Shown: piece after piece, positions 1 through 13,984 of the stretch
Position numbering within the stretch: the first letter of the stretch is position 1
How the letters are laid out: the number at the start of each line of letters is the position of its first letter
Assembly (NCBI GenBank): GCA_020698575.1
Contig: CM036245.1
Span: forward strand, 1,718,620 to 1,782,619
DNA length: 64,000 nt
Origin: Bostrychus sinensis
Taxonomy: Eukaryota > Chordata > Actinopteri > Gobiiformes > Eleotridae
Direction of reading: 5' to 3'
Notes under the pieces: generated by a model
Databases searched by the model: none
Told to the model about the DNA's origin: nothing
The model's input: only the letters and a program-made list of their open reading frames with translations
Translations under genes and position numbers: made by a program

Positions 1-725
1 ACAAAAATAATTAAAAAAATAAAAAAATAATAAAAAATAAAAAATAAATAAAACGTTAAAAAATAAATTAATTCATGTTGGAGTCCTCCTTGGTTAAAAA
101 GCTCATTCATGTGGTATAAAAAACAGTTATGTGTCATAAATTACTTTAAGTCTTGTTGGTCCTGTTTGTTCTCGTACTTTTCCACTCTCCCCTGTCTTGC
201 TGTTTTCGTCAGAGCCAATAGGGCAAACACACAGGGAGGGGTGGTGCCCAGGCCTGTCCTTGCAGACTCTGCTCTCCTCCAGATCAATTGAGCCTCTTCC
301 ATTGCACGGCACTGTCTGATTGCGCTTTAGCTACGATTAGTTGCCCTGTGTGCCTATAGTGCCCAGCCTGAAGAAGACCAGACCCTGGAGTCGGAAAGGG
401 CGACGGCACTGTACGTTTTGGCTTCTTTTTTACAACAAAAGGTTTTTTTATAAAACCAGCTCCCCGCTTTTGTTTGTTTTGTTTAATTTTACCTTATTTG
501 GTTCTTTATTTACATTTTTTATTTGGTATATAAAACACCTAATTGCTCGGCCCCAGCCATAGGGGCCAAGATACGGAGAGACGGAGTGTGGCGCCGTCGC
601 GGCCGCGACGGTGCACGGGATCTCGGCCGAGACCCACACACAGGGCGTTCACACATATGGGCGATGACACCGTGCTCGTGCGCCTGTCTCCTCGCCTGCA
701 GCCTACCGCCCCTTTCGTAGATCTT
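1..725 (+). mobile_element. Partial Penelope-like element copy (pLTR plus ORF1 start), distal
   Basis: This stretch matches the pLTR of the array units (compare 14940-15660): the A-rich tract, the segment at about 80-300, the ribozyme region at about 359-409 and the first ORF1 codons. It ends at AGATCTT near 722-725, where telomere-like repeats begin, the same unit position at which the main array ends at 36490. Many single-base differences and a diverged stretch at about 690-718 make it the poorest copy. Sequencing error and real decay cannot be separated here. Confidence 0.8.
359..409 (+). ncRNA. Degenerate hammerhead ribozyme motif of the distal PLE copy
   Basis: It aligns with the intact motif at 15326-15376. 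CTGAAGA and the left arm of stem II remain, but the GAAACGTC segment is altered to a GGAAAGGG-like string, so the catalytic core is broken as written. One-base errors in this poorly resolved region could explain it. Confidence 0.4.
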
Positions 726-1149
726 CCTAACCTAACCCTACCTACACCCCTACCTAACCCTAACCCTAACCCTAACCCAACCCTAACCTAACCCTAACCT
801 AACCTAACCTCTAACCCTATCCCTTAACCCTAACCCTAACCCTAACCGTTAAATTGGCCCTACCCCCTAATACTAATATATGTCCTGCCCTAATCTTCCA
901 ACCTTAACTAAAAAATTAAAATCAGTCCTTTGGGGACCCTAACCCTAACAATGACAATTCGGCCTCTTCTAAATTAATTCACATAGTGCTTTGATAAAAC
1001 TAAATATGATTCCCTAGCCCTGTAATCTTCCCTAACCTCTCACCATTCCTTTGGTAGCCTAACCCTATAACAATGGGCAACATTCGCCTCTTCTAATTAA
1101 TTCACTTAGTGCTTGTAAAACGAATAGAATCCCTAGCCCTTTAATCTTC
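722..1149. repeat. Degenerate telomeric repeats and decayed 125-bp PLE repeats
   Basis: From 728 to about 850 there are CCTAACC / CCCTAACCC runs, the C-strand of the vertebrate telomere repeat, with many irregular units. From about 860 to 1149 there are decayed copies of the 125-bp repeat of the PLE 3' region, recognisable by ATTCACATAGTGC, CCTAGCCCTGTAATCTTCC and CATTCCTTTGGTAGCC. No gene. Confidence 0.85.
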
Positions 1150-1174
1150 NNNNNNNNNNNNNNNNNNNNNNNNN
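1150..1174. other. Assembly gap (25 N)
   Basis: A run of 25 N. Flanking order is not proven: telomere-like repeats lie on the left and a Rex3 fragment begins immediately on the right. Confidence 0.99.
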
Positions 1175-2050
1175 GGCGGTGGTTGGTCCCTCTTTTTAAG
1201 AAGGGGGACCGGAGGGTGTGTTCCAACTACAGGGGGATCACACTCCTCAGCCTCCCTGGGAAAGTCTATTCCAGGGTACTGGAGAGGAGAATTCGGCTGA
1301 TAGTCGAACCTCGGATTCAGGAGGAACAATGCGGTTTTCGTCCCGGTCGTGGAACAGTGGACCAGCTCTACACCCTCTATCGGGTGCTTGAGGGTTCATG
1401 GGAGTTCGCCCATCCAGTCCACATGTGTTTTGTGGATTTGGAGAAGGCGTTCGACCGTGTCCCTCGTAGCGTCCTGTGGGGGGTGCTCTGGGAGTATGGG
1501 GTCCAAGGCCCTCTGCTAAGGGCTGTCTGGTCCCTGTATGACCGGAGCAGGAGCTTGGTTCGCATTGCCGGTTGTAAGTCAGAGCTGTTCCCAGTGCATG
1601 TTGGACTCCAGCAGGGCTGCCCTTTGTCACCGGTTCTGTTCATAATTTTTATGGACAGAATTTCTAGGCGCAGCCAGGGGCCAGAGGGAGTCTGGTTTGG
1701 GAACCACAGGATTACATTTTGCTTTATGCGGATGATGTTGTCCTGTTGGCTTCATCAAGCCAAGACCTTCAGCATGTGCTGGGGCGGTTTGCAGCCGAGT
1801 GTGAAGCGGCCGGGATGAGAATCAGCACCTCCAAGTCCGAGGCCATGGTTCTCGACCGGAAAAGGGTGGCGCCCTCTCCGGGTTGGGGGAGAGCTCCTGC
1901 CTCAAGTGGAGGAGTTTAAGTATCTTGGGGTCTTGTTCACGAGTGAGGGAAGGATGGAGCGTGAGATCGACAGGAGGATCGGTGCAGCGTCTGCAGTAAT
2001 GCGGTCGTTGTATCGGTCTGTTGTGGTGAAGAAGGAGCTGAGCCGAATCA
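1175..2050 (+). pseudogene. Rex3 (RTE-clade) LINE reverse transcriptase fragment
   Basis: Internal piece of a non-LTR reverse transcriptase. Motif A (FVDLEKAFDRVPR) and motif B (GLQQGCPLSPVLF) are in the 1183-1818 frame. Motif C (LYADDVVLLAS) is in another frame from 1719, so there is a frameshift near 1700. A further shift near 1900 leads to EFKYLGVLFTSEG. Bases 1612-1632 match the reverse complement of the widely used Rex3 PCR primer as I remember it, which supports Rex3 over other clades. The 5' side is cut by the assembly gap, and the 3' side stops abruptly after the VVKKELSR codons near 2049. No endonuclease domain or 3' tail remains. Dead fragment. Confidence 0.85.
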
Positions 2051-3080
2051 CATACGAATGATATAACTGTATTTGAACATGTTTTGGTTAACAGCTAAAA
2101 TAACAAAACTTGTATCAGTGTCCAAATATTTATGGACCCAGCTGTTTATGAACTTCAGCAGATGATTGAGCACCAATCTGAGGATCAGAGGCCTCATTTA
2201 CAAAACTTGTGTACACTACTTTCTGAGCCAATGCTGATATTTATAACAAACCAAACTTGATGTGGAACCTTGAGTAGATCCACACAAACACTCAACCTGT
2301 CATACGCCGTACACACTTTTCCCAGACACGGCACAAAGGCAGGAGAGAAGAGGAGCAAGTTTAATATTACAGTTTAGAAAGGTGTGAGCATTTAATTGTA
2401 AATCGTGTTAAAAACCCAGAGAATCTCTTTAGTTTTTATTCATTTTACTTGTGTGTTTGTGTCAAAAAGTTTTTACACTAAACTTACAGGAGAGGTTATA
2501 TTACAGGGATTAAATATTGTCTTTTAACTCAAGCGTTATCAACACCACGCCCTGTCTCTTAGTTGTGTTTGTCAGATTTATCTGTAAAGAACATGATAAG
2601 AACTCAAAAATCTTGTCTGTTCTTGGCATTGTTTTCCAGTCTGTTGCCTTTCACCTCTCATCACCTGAGAATGCAGCTCACAAAACACGAGAAGAGGAAG
2701 CAACTCTTTTTTTATTGTTGCAACGAGACAGATAATGAAGGAATCTGTATCAACACCAAACAATGTCTCTAAGTTTGTTTGTGTTTCTCTTTGCATGTAA
2801 GGAACTTAGTCGCCATCTTTAACTTATGATAAGAAAAACAGCTGATCTGTTCTCTGCATTGTTTTTTCTAATCTCCTGTACCATCTCTGTTGCCCGTGAC
2901 CTGAGAAAGCAGTTCATTTTGACTGACACAAAGGGCCTGATAATGAAGGAATCTAGATTCTCATCAGAGTCTGCAGAGCGTTTCATGTGGGCCTGAAGGA
3001 AGTGTGCAGTGTGAATGTAAGTGCTGACTCACTGGGACTAGTGTGAAGTATTTATATATTAAATCCATTATTGTTATTTT
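2051..3080. other. No gene recognised; imperfect duplication at about 2520-2960
   Basis: AT-rich sequence with no supported coding region. Two diverged copies of a segment of about 230 bp lie in tandem: ATCAACACCA, GATAAGAA, TGTTCT..GCATTGTTTT and TAATGAAGGAATCT recur in the same order around 2535-2750 and 2750-2960. Probably old repeat sequence. Confidence 0.5.
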
Positions 3081-3180
3081 TAGGGCTGTCAACATTAATG
3101 CGTTAACGCATGCGATTAATTTTTAAAAAATTTACGCGCTGAAATTTATTAATGCAGATTAATCACATGATCTGTTTTTT
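3081..3180. mobile_element. Possible hAT-like element end
   Basis: AGGGCTGTCAACATTAATGC followed by an ACGCATGCGATTAAT segment resembles the terminus of an abundant fish hAT-type element. No partner terminus was found nearby, so it is treated as a fragment. Confidence 0.45.
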
Positions 3181-3199
3181 GGCTGAAAACACATGGCCC

Positions 3200-3275
3200 C
3201 CGTACTTCTGCAGTAACAAAGTACTTCTGCAGTAACAAAGTACTTCTGCAGAAACAAAGTACTTCTGCAGAAATA
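3200..3275. repeat. Short 18-19 bp tandem repeat
   Basis: Four copies of a unit built around AAAGTACTTCTGCAG, alternating GTAAC and GAAAC spacers. Confidence 0.85.
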
Positions 3276-3606
3276 AAGATGGTTCTCTGCTCCGTGTGAC
3301 ACAGACACACAGCTGTAAACACTGAGGGACAGTAGCTGCTGCTCGGGGGGACACAGGCAGCAGCTCCTGACTCCTGCTGCAGTCAGAGCACAGGGAAACT
3401 CCTTTCTGTCGCTAACTCACTAATAACCTGCTATAGACAGGGACGGCTCCAGACAAATATCATTGAGGGGGCAATGGGGGGGTCCATATTAAATAAAGAG
3501 GGGGCAATGAAATTCTAACGCAACAATATACACCAAAAACAATAGGCTAAAATCAATAAGCAAAATATAAATTACCATTAGTATTGAGCAACAGTTCTAT
3601 CTAGAC
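3276..3606. other. No gene or clear repeat
   Basis: Mixed-composition sequence between two repeat features. I see no splice-supported exon and no element terminus. Confidence 0.5.
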
Positions 3607-5601
3607 CAGTGGTGCCCAACCTTTTTCGACTTGCGATCAACTTTTAAAGTCATCAAGGCCAGGAGATCTACCTTTATTTTTTTTTACCCCTTATTTCTAT
3701 TAAACATGGTGGGCATTTATCAGGGTTATTATTATTGCAGTGGTTAAACATGAAAATAAAAATAGAAATAACCACTTTAATAAAGTCACATTTTATTAAA
3801 CTAAAATGATAAACATTAATTATCAACTCAGGACAGAAATAAAAAAATCTAATAAATGTAGAATGTTTGTCAGTGATATTTACAACATTCCATCATTTCC
3901 TAAAACTGCTGATTATTATGGATTATAAGAGGCCTACTATATTTATAATTAGGCCTGAATTAAACTGCAGTATCAATGCAGCTTATCATCAAAGCTCAGC
4001 ATTATTTTAGTAACATTGGTGATTGACAGGAGCTCCATGGTAACGCTCAGGGGAGGAGTTTGTGAGACTTCGCTTTCCTCACGCACGGCAACAACAAACT
4101 ACTGAAGGACAAAAACAAAACAAACAGATGACATCAGGCTCTGACTCCTTCCTCACCTGTCTCCTCCTGATACCACTGCCTCTCCTCCTGTGTGTGTGCG
4201 TGTGTGTGTGTCTGTGTGTGTGCGTGTGTGTGTGTCTGTGTGTGAGTGTGTGTCTGTGTGTGTGTCTGTGTGTGTGTGTGTGTCTGTGTGTGAGTGTGTG
4301 TCTGTGTGCGTGTGTGTGTCTGTGTGTGCATGTGTGTGTGTGTGTGTGTGTGTGTCTGTGTGTGTCTGTGTGCGTGTGTGTGTGTGTTTGTCTGTGTGTG
4401 TGCGCGTGTGTGTGTCTGTGTGTGTGCGTGTGTGTCTGTGTGTGTGTGTCTGTGTGTGTGTTTGTGTGTGTGTGTCTGTGTGTGAGTGTGTGTCTGTGTG
4501 CGTGTGTGTGTCTGTGTGTGCATGTGTGTGTGTGTGTGTGTGTGTGTCTGTGTGTGTCTGTGTGCGTGTGTGTGTGTGTTTGTCTGTGTGTGTGCGCGTG
4601 TGTGTGTCTGTGTGTGTGCGTGTGTGTCTGTGTGTGTGTGTCTGTGTGTGTGTTTGTGTGTGTGTGTCTGTGTGTGCGTGTGTGTGTCTGTATGTGTGCG
4701 TGTGTGTGTGTGTCTGTGTGTGTGTGTGTGCGTGTGTGTGTGTGACCTGTGTGTTTGACCTGTGTGTGTGTGTGTGTGTGTGACCTGTGTGTTTGACCTG
4801 TGTGTGTGTGTGTCTGTGTGTGCGTGTGTGTGTGCGTGTGTGTGTGTCTGTGTGTGCGTGTGTGTGTGTGTCTGTGTGTGCGTGTGTGTGTGCGTGTGTG
4901 TGCATGTGTGTGTCTGTGTGTGTGTGTCTGTGTGTGTGTCTGTGTGTGTCTGTGTGTGTGTGTGTCTGTGTGTGTGTGTCTGTGTGTGTGTGTGCGTGTG
5001 TTTGTGTGTGTGTGTCTGTGTGTGTGCGTGTGTGTGTCTGTGTGTGCATGTGTGTGTGTGTGTCTGTGTGTGAGCGTGTGTGTGTCTGTGTGTGTGTCTG
5101 TGTGTGTGTGTCTGTGTGTGCGTGTGTGTCTGTGTGTGAGCGTGTGTGTGTCTGTGTGTGTGTCTGTGTGTGTGTGTGTGTGTGTCTGTGTGTGCGTGTG
5201 TGTCTGTGTGTGAGCGTGTGTGTGTCTGTGTGTGTGTCTGTGTGTGTGTGTGTGTGTGTGTCTGTGTGTGCGTGTGTGTCTGTGTGTGAGTGTGTGTGTC
5301 TGTGTGTGTGTCTGTGTGTGTGTGTGTGAGCAGCCTGCAGCCTCCACAACAGAACTGAAGTGAGTGGCCAGAACTCTGATTGTTATTAAGTTGCTTGTAT
5401 TCTGTTTAGTTCGTAGCTCGTGCGGTTTCCTCGCGCTTCCGCGGTGTCTCGTGTGTTAGAAAGAATCTCAGACTGATCCATCTGCGGGGCGTTCACATGC
5501 CATAAACAAATGACTTTATTTGGAAAGACATGGCTCTGCGATCTACCCGCACTGCTTTTACGATCGACGGTAGATCGCGATCAACGGGTTGAGGATCACT
5601 G
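3607..5601. mobile_element. hAT-like non-autonomous element carrying a TG array
   Basis: The left end CAGTGGTGCCCAACC, followed by ATCAACTTTT and GGAGATCTACC, is mirrored by the right end (about 5530-5601), whose reverse complement begins CAGTGATCCTCAACCCG and continues TTGATCGCGATCTACC. These are diverged terminal inverted repeats starting CAGTG, typical of hAT elements. The flanking 8-mers do not match well. There is no transposase. More than half of the length is the TG microsatellite at 4188-5328. Confidence 0.65.
4188..5328. repeat. (TG)n / TGTC / TGCG microsatellite, about 1.1 kb
   Basis: Continuous TG repeats with TC and GC interruptions and a few GACCTGTGTGTTT blocks near 4742-4800. 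It contains a larger duplication: the stretch around 4285-4480 recurs around 4477-4670. Open frames of cysteine/valine or histidine/threonine across it are artefacts of the repeat. Confidence 0.97.
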
Positions 5602-5634
5602 ATTAAAGCTTTCTCAAGCGTTTGGTGTAATCTA

Positions 5635-8600
5635 CACAGTATCTACACTGTTACTGTTACTGTTACCACTACTACACTGATACTGTTACTGTTACCACTA
5701 CTACACTGTTACTGTTACTGTTACCACTACTACACTGATACTGTTACCACTACTACACTGATACTGTTACTGTTACTACTACTACACTGTTACTGTTACT
5801 GTTACCACTACTACACTGATACTGTTACTGTTACCACTACTACACTGTTACTGTTACTGTTACTACTACTACACTGTTACTGTTACTGTTACCACTACTA
5901 CACTGTTACTGTTACTGTTACCACTACTACACTGATACTGTTACTGTTACCACTACTACACTGTTACCGTTACAACTACTACACTGTTACTGTTACTGTT
6001 ACCACTACTACACTGATACTGTTACTGTTACCACTACTACACTGTTACTGTTATTGTTACTACTACTACACTGATACTGTTACTGTTACCACTACTACAC
6101 TGTTACTGTTACTACTACTACACTGATACTGTTACTGTTACCACTACTACACTGATACTGTTACCACTACTACACTGATACTGTTACCACTACTACACTG
6201 ATACTGTTACTACTACACTGATACTGTTACTGTTACCACTACTACACTGATACTGTTACTGTTACCACTACTACACTGTTACTGTTACTGTTACTACTAC
6301 TACACTGTTACTGCTACTGTTACCACTACTACACTGATACTGTTACTGTTACCACTACTACACTGTTACTGTTACTGTTACTACTACTACACTGTTACTG
6401 CTACTGTTACCACTACTACACTGATACTGTTACTGTTACCACTACTAAACTGATACTGTTACTGTTACCACTACTACACTGATACTGTTATTGTTACTAC
6501 TACTACACTGTTACTGTTACTGTTACCACTACTACACTGTTACTGTTATTGTTACTACTACTACACTGATACTGTTACTGTTACCACTACTACACTGATA
6601 CTGTTACCACTACTACACTGATACTGTTACTGTTACCACTACTACACTGATACTGTTACCACTACTACACTGATACTGTTACTGTTACCACTACTACACT
6701 GATACTGTTACTACTACACTGATACTGTTACTGTTACCACTACTACACTGATACTGTTACTGTTACTACTACTACACTGTTACTGCTACTGTTACCACTA
6801 CTACACTGATACTGTTACTGTTACCACTACTACACTGATACTGTTACTGTTACTACTACTACACTGTTACTGTTACTGTTATTGTTACCACTACTACACT
6901 GATACTGTTACTGTTACCACTACTACACTGTTACTGTTATTGTTACTACTACTACACTGATACTGTTACTGTTACCACTACTACACTGATACTGTTATTG
7001 TTACTACTACTACACTGTTACTGTTACTGTTACCACTACTACACTGTTACTGTTACTGTTACCACTACTACACTGATACTGTTACTGTTACCACTACTAC
7101 ACTGTTACTGTTATTGGTACTACTACTACACTGATACTGTTACTGTTACCACTACTACACTGATACTGTTACTGTTACCACTACTACACTGTTACTGTTA
7201 CTGTTACTACTACTACACTGTTACTGCTACTGTTACCACTACTACACTGATACTGTTACTGTTACCACTACTACACTGATACTGTTACTGTTACTACTAC
7301 TACACTGTTACTGTTACTGTTACTGTTACCACTACTACACTGTTACTGCTACTGTTACCACTACTACACTGATACTGTTACTGTTACTACTACTACACTG
7401 TTACTGTTACTGTTACTGTTACTACTACTACACTGTTACTGCTACTGTTACCACTACTACACTGATACTGTTACTGTTACCACTACTACACTGATACTGT
7501 TACTGTTACCACTACTACACTGTTACTGTTACTGTTACCACTACTACACTGTTACCGTTACCACTACTACACTGTTACTGTTACTGTTACCACTACTACA
7601 CTGTTACTGTTACTGTTACCACTACTACACTGTTACTGTTACTACTACTACACTGTTACTGCTACTGTTACCACTACTACACTGTTACTGTTACTGTTAC
7701 CACTACTACACTGTTACTGTTACCACTACTACACTGTTACTGTTACTGTTACCACTACTACACTGATACTGTTACTGTTACCGTTACCACTACTACACTG
7801 ATAATGTTACTGATACCACTACTACACTGATACTGTTACTGTTACCACTACTACACTGTTACTGTTACCACTACTACACTGATACTGTTACTGTTACCGT
7901 TACCACTACTACACTGATACTGTTACTGTTACCACTACTACACTGTTACTGTTACTGTTACCACTTTTACACTGTTACTGTTACTGTTACCACTACTACA
8001 CTGTTACTGTTACTGTTACTACTACTACACTGTTATTGTTACTGTTACCACTACTACACTGTTACTGTTACTGTTACCACTACTACACTGTTACTGCTAC
8101 TGTTACCACTACTACACTGTTACTGTTACTGTTACCACTACTACACTGATACTGTTACTGTTACTACTACTACACTGTTACTGTTACTGTTACTACTACT
8201 ACACTGATACTGTTACTGTTACCACTACTACACTGTTACTGTTACTGTTACCACTTTTACACTGTTACTGTTACTGTTACCACTACTACACTGATACTGT
8301 TACTGTTACCACTACTACACTGTTACTGTTACTGTTACCACTACTACACTGTTACTGCTACTGTTACCACTACTACACTGTTACTGTTACCACTACTACA
8401 CTGATACTGTTACTGTTACCACTACTACACTGTTACTGTTACTGTTACCACTTTTACACTGTTACTGTTACTGTTACCACTACTACACTGTTACTGTTAC
8501 TGTTACTACTACTACACTGTTATTGTTACTGTTACCACTACTACACTGTTACTGTTACTGTTACCACTACTACACTGATACTGCTACTGTTACCACTACT

Positions 8601-11600
8601 ACACTGTTACTGTTACTGTTACCACTACTACACTGTTACTGTTACTGTTACTACTACTACACTGTTACTGCTACTGTTACCACTTTTACACTGTTACTGT
8701 TACTGTTACCACTACTACACTGTTACTGTTACTGTTACCACTACTACACTGTTACTGTTACTGTTACTACTACTACACTGTTACTGCTACTGTTACCACT
8801 TTTACACTGTTACTGTTACTGTTACCACTACTACACTGTTACTGTTACTGTTACCACTACTACACTGATACTGTTACTGTTACCACTACTACACTGATAC
8901 TGTTACTGTTACCACTACTACACTGTTACTGTTACTGTTACCACTACTACACTGATACTGTTACTGTTACTACTACTACACTGTTACTGTTACTGTTACC
9001 ACTACTACACTGTTACTGTTACTGTTACTGTTACTACTACTACACTGTTACTGTTACTGTTACCACTACTACACTGTTACTGTTACTGTTACCACTACTA
9101 CACTGATACTGTTACTGTTACTACTACTACACTGTTACTGTTACTGTTACCACTACTACACTGTTACTGTTACTGTTACCACTACTACACTGATACTGTT
9201 ACTGTTACTCCTACTACACTGTTACTGCTACTGTTACCACTACTACATTGATACTGTTACTGTTACTCCTACTACACTGTTACTGCTACTGTTACCACTA
9301 CTACACTGATACTGTTACTGTTACTACTACTACACTGTTACTGTTACTGTTACCACTACTACACTGTTACTGTTACTGTTACCACTACTACATTGTTACT
9401 GTTACTGTTACCACTACTACACTGTTACTGTTACTGTTACTACTACTACACTGTTACTGCTACTGTTACCACTTTTACACTGTTACTGTTACTGTTACCA
9501 CTACTACACTGTTACTGTTACTGTTACCACTACTACACTGATACTGTTACTGTTACCACTACTACACTGTTACTGCTACTGTTACCACTACTACACTGTT
9601 ACTGTTACTGTTACCACTACTACACTGATACTGTTACTGTTACTACTACTACACTGTTACTGTTACTGTTACCACTACTACACTGTTACTGTTACTGTTA
9701 CCACTACTACACTGATACTGTTACTGTTACTCCTACTACACTGTTACTGCTACTGTTACCACTACTACACTGATACTGTTACTGTTACTACTACTACACT
9801 GTTACTGTTACTGTTACCACTACTACACTGTTACTGTTACTGTTACCACTACTACACTGTTACTGTTACTGTTACTACTACTACACTGTTACTGCTACTG
9901 TTACCACTTTTACACTGTTACTGTTACTGTTACCACTACTACACTGTTACTGTTACTACTACTACACTGTTACTGTTACTGTTACCACTACTACACTGAT
10001 ACTGTTACTGTTACTACTACTACACTGTTACTGTTACTGTTACCACTACTACACTGTTACTGTTACTGTTACTGTTAATAGTACTACACTGTTACTGTTA
10101 CTGTTACCACTACTACACTGTTACTGTTACTGTTACCACTACTACACTGTTACTGCTACTGTTACCACTACTACACTGTTACTGTTACTGTTACTACTAC
10201 TACACTGATACTGTTACTGTTACCACTACTACACTGTTACTGCTACTGTTACCACTACTACACTGTTACTGTTACTGTTACTACTACTACACTGTTACTG
10301 CTACTGTTACCACTTTTACACTGTTACTGTTACTGTTACCACTACTACACTGTTACTGTTACTGTTACTACTACTACACTGTTACTGCTACTGTTACCAC
10401 TTTTACACTGTTACTGTTACTGTTACCACTACTACACTGTTACTGTTACTACTACTACACTGTTACTGTTACTGTTACCACTACTACACTGATACTGTTA
10501 CTGTTACTACTACTACACTGTTACTGTTACTGTTACCACTACTACACTGTTACTGTTACTGTTACTGTTAATAGTACTACACTGTTACTGTTACTGTTAC
10601 CACTACTTCACTGATACTGTTACTGTTACTACTACTACACTGATACTGTTACTGTTACCACTACTACACTGTTACTGCTACTGTTACCACTACTACACTG
10701 TTACTGTTACTGTTACCACTACTACACTGATACTGTTACTGTTACTACTACTACACTGTTACTGTTACTGTTACCACTTCTACACTGTTACTGTTACTGT
10801 TACTAGTACTACACTGTTACTGTTACTGTTACCACTACTACACTGTTACTGTTACTGTTACCACTACTACACTGTTACTGCTACTGTTACCACTACTACA
10901 CTGTTACTGTTACTGTTACCACTACTACACTGATACTGTTACTGTTACTACTACTACACTGATACTGTTACTGTTACCACTACTACACTGTTACTGCTAC
11001 TGTTACCACTACTACACTGTTACTGTTACTGTTACCACTACTACACTGATACTGTTACTGTTACCACTACTACACTGATACTGTTACTGTTACCACTACT
11101 ACACTGTTACTGCTACTGTTACCACTACTACACTGTTACTGTTACTGTTACCACTACTACACTGATACTGTTACTGTTACCACTACTACACTGTTACTGT
11201 TACTGTTACCACTACTACACTGTTACTGCTACTGTTACCACTACTACAATGTTACTGTTACTGTTACCACTACTACACTGATACTGTTACTGTTACTACT
11301 ACTACACTGATACTGTTACTGTTACCACTACTACACTGTTACTGCTACTGTTACCACTACTACACTGTTACTGTTACTGTTACCACTACTACACTGATAC
11401 TGTTACTGTTACCACTACTACACTGTTACTGCTACTGTTACCACTACTACACTGTTACTGTTACTGTTACCACTACTACACTGTTACTGTTACTGTTACT
11501 GTTACTAGTACTACACTGTTACTGTTACTGTTACCACTACTACACTGTTACTGTTACTGTTACTGTTACCACTACTACACTGATACTGTTACTGTTACTA

Positions 11601-13880
11601 CTACTACACTGTTACTGTTACTGTTACCACTACTACACTGTTACTGCTACTGTTACCACTACTACACTGATACTGTTACTGTTACTCCTACTACACTGTT
11701 ACTGCTACTGTTACCACTACTACACTGATACTGTTACTGTTACTACTACTACACTGTTACTGTTACTGTTACCACTACTACACTGTTACTGTTACTGTTA
11801 CCACTACTACACTGATACTGTTACTGTTACTCCTACTACACTGTTACTGCTACTGTTACCACTACTACACTGATACTGTTACTGTTACTACTACTACACT
11901 GTTACTGTTACTGTTACCACTACTACACTGTTACTGTTACTGTTACCACTACTACACTGATACTGTTACTGTTACTCCTACTACACTGTTACTGCTACTG
12001 TTACCACTACTACACTGTTACTGTTACCACTACTACACTGATACTGTTACTGTTACCACTACTACACTGTTACTGTTACTGTTACCACTTTTACACTGTT
12101 ACTGTTACTGTTACCACTACTACACTGTTACTGTTACTGTTACTACTACTACACTGTTACTGTTACTGTTACCACTACTACACTGTTACTGTTACTGTTA
12201 CCACTACTACACTGTTACTGTTACTGTTACCACTACTACACTGTTACTGTTACTGTTACCACTACTACACTGATACTGTTACTGTTACTACTACTACACT
12301 GTTACTGTTACTACTACTACACTGATACTGTTACTGTTACCACTACTACACTGATACTGTTACTGTTACCACTACTACACTGTTACTGTTACCACTACTA
12401 CACTGATACTGTTACTGTTACTACTACTACACTGATACTGTTACTGTTACTAGTACTACACTGTTACTGTTACCACTACTACACTGTTACTGTTACTGTT
12501 ACCACTACTACACTGTTACTGTTACCACTACTACACTGTTACTGTTACCACTACTACACTGATACTGTTACTGTTACTACTACTACACTGTTACTGTTAC
12601 TGTTACCACTACTACACTGTTACTGTTACTGTTACCACTACTACACTGATACTGTTACTGTTACCACTACTACACTGTTACTGCTACTGTTACCACTACT
12701 ACACTGTTACTGTTACTGTTACCACTACTACACTGTTACTGTTACTGTTACCACTACTACACTGTTACTGCTACTGTTACTACTACTACACTGTTACTGT
12801 TACCACTACTACACTGATACTGTTACTGTTACCACTACTACACAGATACTGTTACTGTTACCACTACTACACCGATACTGTTACTGTTACCACTACTACA
12901 CTGATACTGTTACTGTTACTACTACTACACTGTTACTGTTACTACTACTACACTGTTACTGTTACTGTTACCACTACTACACTGTTACTGTTACTGTTAC
13001 CACTACTACACTGTTACCGTTACCACTACTACACTGTTACTGTTACTGTTACCACTACTACACTGTTACTGTTACTGTTACCACTACTACACTGTTACTG
13101 TTACTACTACTACACTGTTACTGCTACTGTTACCACTACTACACTGTTACTGTTACTGTTACCACTACTACACTGTTACTGTTACCACTACTACACTGTT
13201 ACTGTTACTGTTACCACTACTACACTGATACTGTTACCGTTACCACTACTACACTGATAATGTTACTGTTACCACTACTACACTGATACTGTTACTGTTA
13301 CCACTACTACACTGTTACTGTTACTGTTACCACTACTACACTGTTACTGGTACTGTTACCACTACTACACTGTTACTGTTACCACTACTACACTGATACT
13401 GTTACTGTTACCACTACTACACTGTTACTGTTACTGTTACCACTACTACACTGTTACTGTTACTGTTACCACTACTACACTGTTACTGCTACTGTTACCA
13501 CTACTACACTGTTACTGTTACCACTACTACACTGATACTGTTACTGTTACCACTACTACACTGTTACTGTTACTGTTACCACTTTTACACTGTTACTGTT
13601 ACTGTTACCACTACTACACTGTTACTGTTACTGTTACTACTACTACACTGTTATTGTTACTGTTACCACTACTACACTGTTACTGTTACTGTTACCACTA
13701 CTACACTGTTACTGTTACTACTACTACACTGTTACTGTTACTGTTACCACTACTACACTGTTACTGTTACTGTTACTGTTACTGTTACCACTACTACACT
13801 GTTACTGCTACTGTTACCACTACTACACTGTTACTGTACGGTTACCACTACTACAATGTTACTGCTACCTGTCCTAACTT
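5635..13880. repeat. 8.2-kb minisatellite, about 29-bp unit
   Basis: A near-perfect tandem array whose basic unit is CTGTTACTG, TTACTGTTACCA and CTACTACA (about 29 bp). Units of about 23 or 35 bp arise by loss or gain of one TTACTG. Common variants are GATACTG for GTTACTG, TACTAC for TACCAC, GCTACTG and CACTTTTAC, arranged in patches that suggest local higher-order duplication. It decays from about 13850 and meets PLE 3' repeats near 13985. Open frames rich in L, Y, C and T across it are repeat artefacts. Confidence 0.97.
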
Positions 13881-13984
13881 TACTGTATTACCACTACCAC
13901 TGTTACTGTTACTGTTACTATACTTTACTACTTTACACTTACTGTTATGTTACCCCTACTTACATGATAATGTACTGTTATACT

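Noticed and set aside
4062..5347. Long Cys/Val- and His/Thr-rich ORFs on both strands
   Set aside because: They are read-throughs of the TG microsatellite. No start context, domain or conservation is expected.
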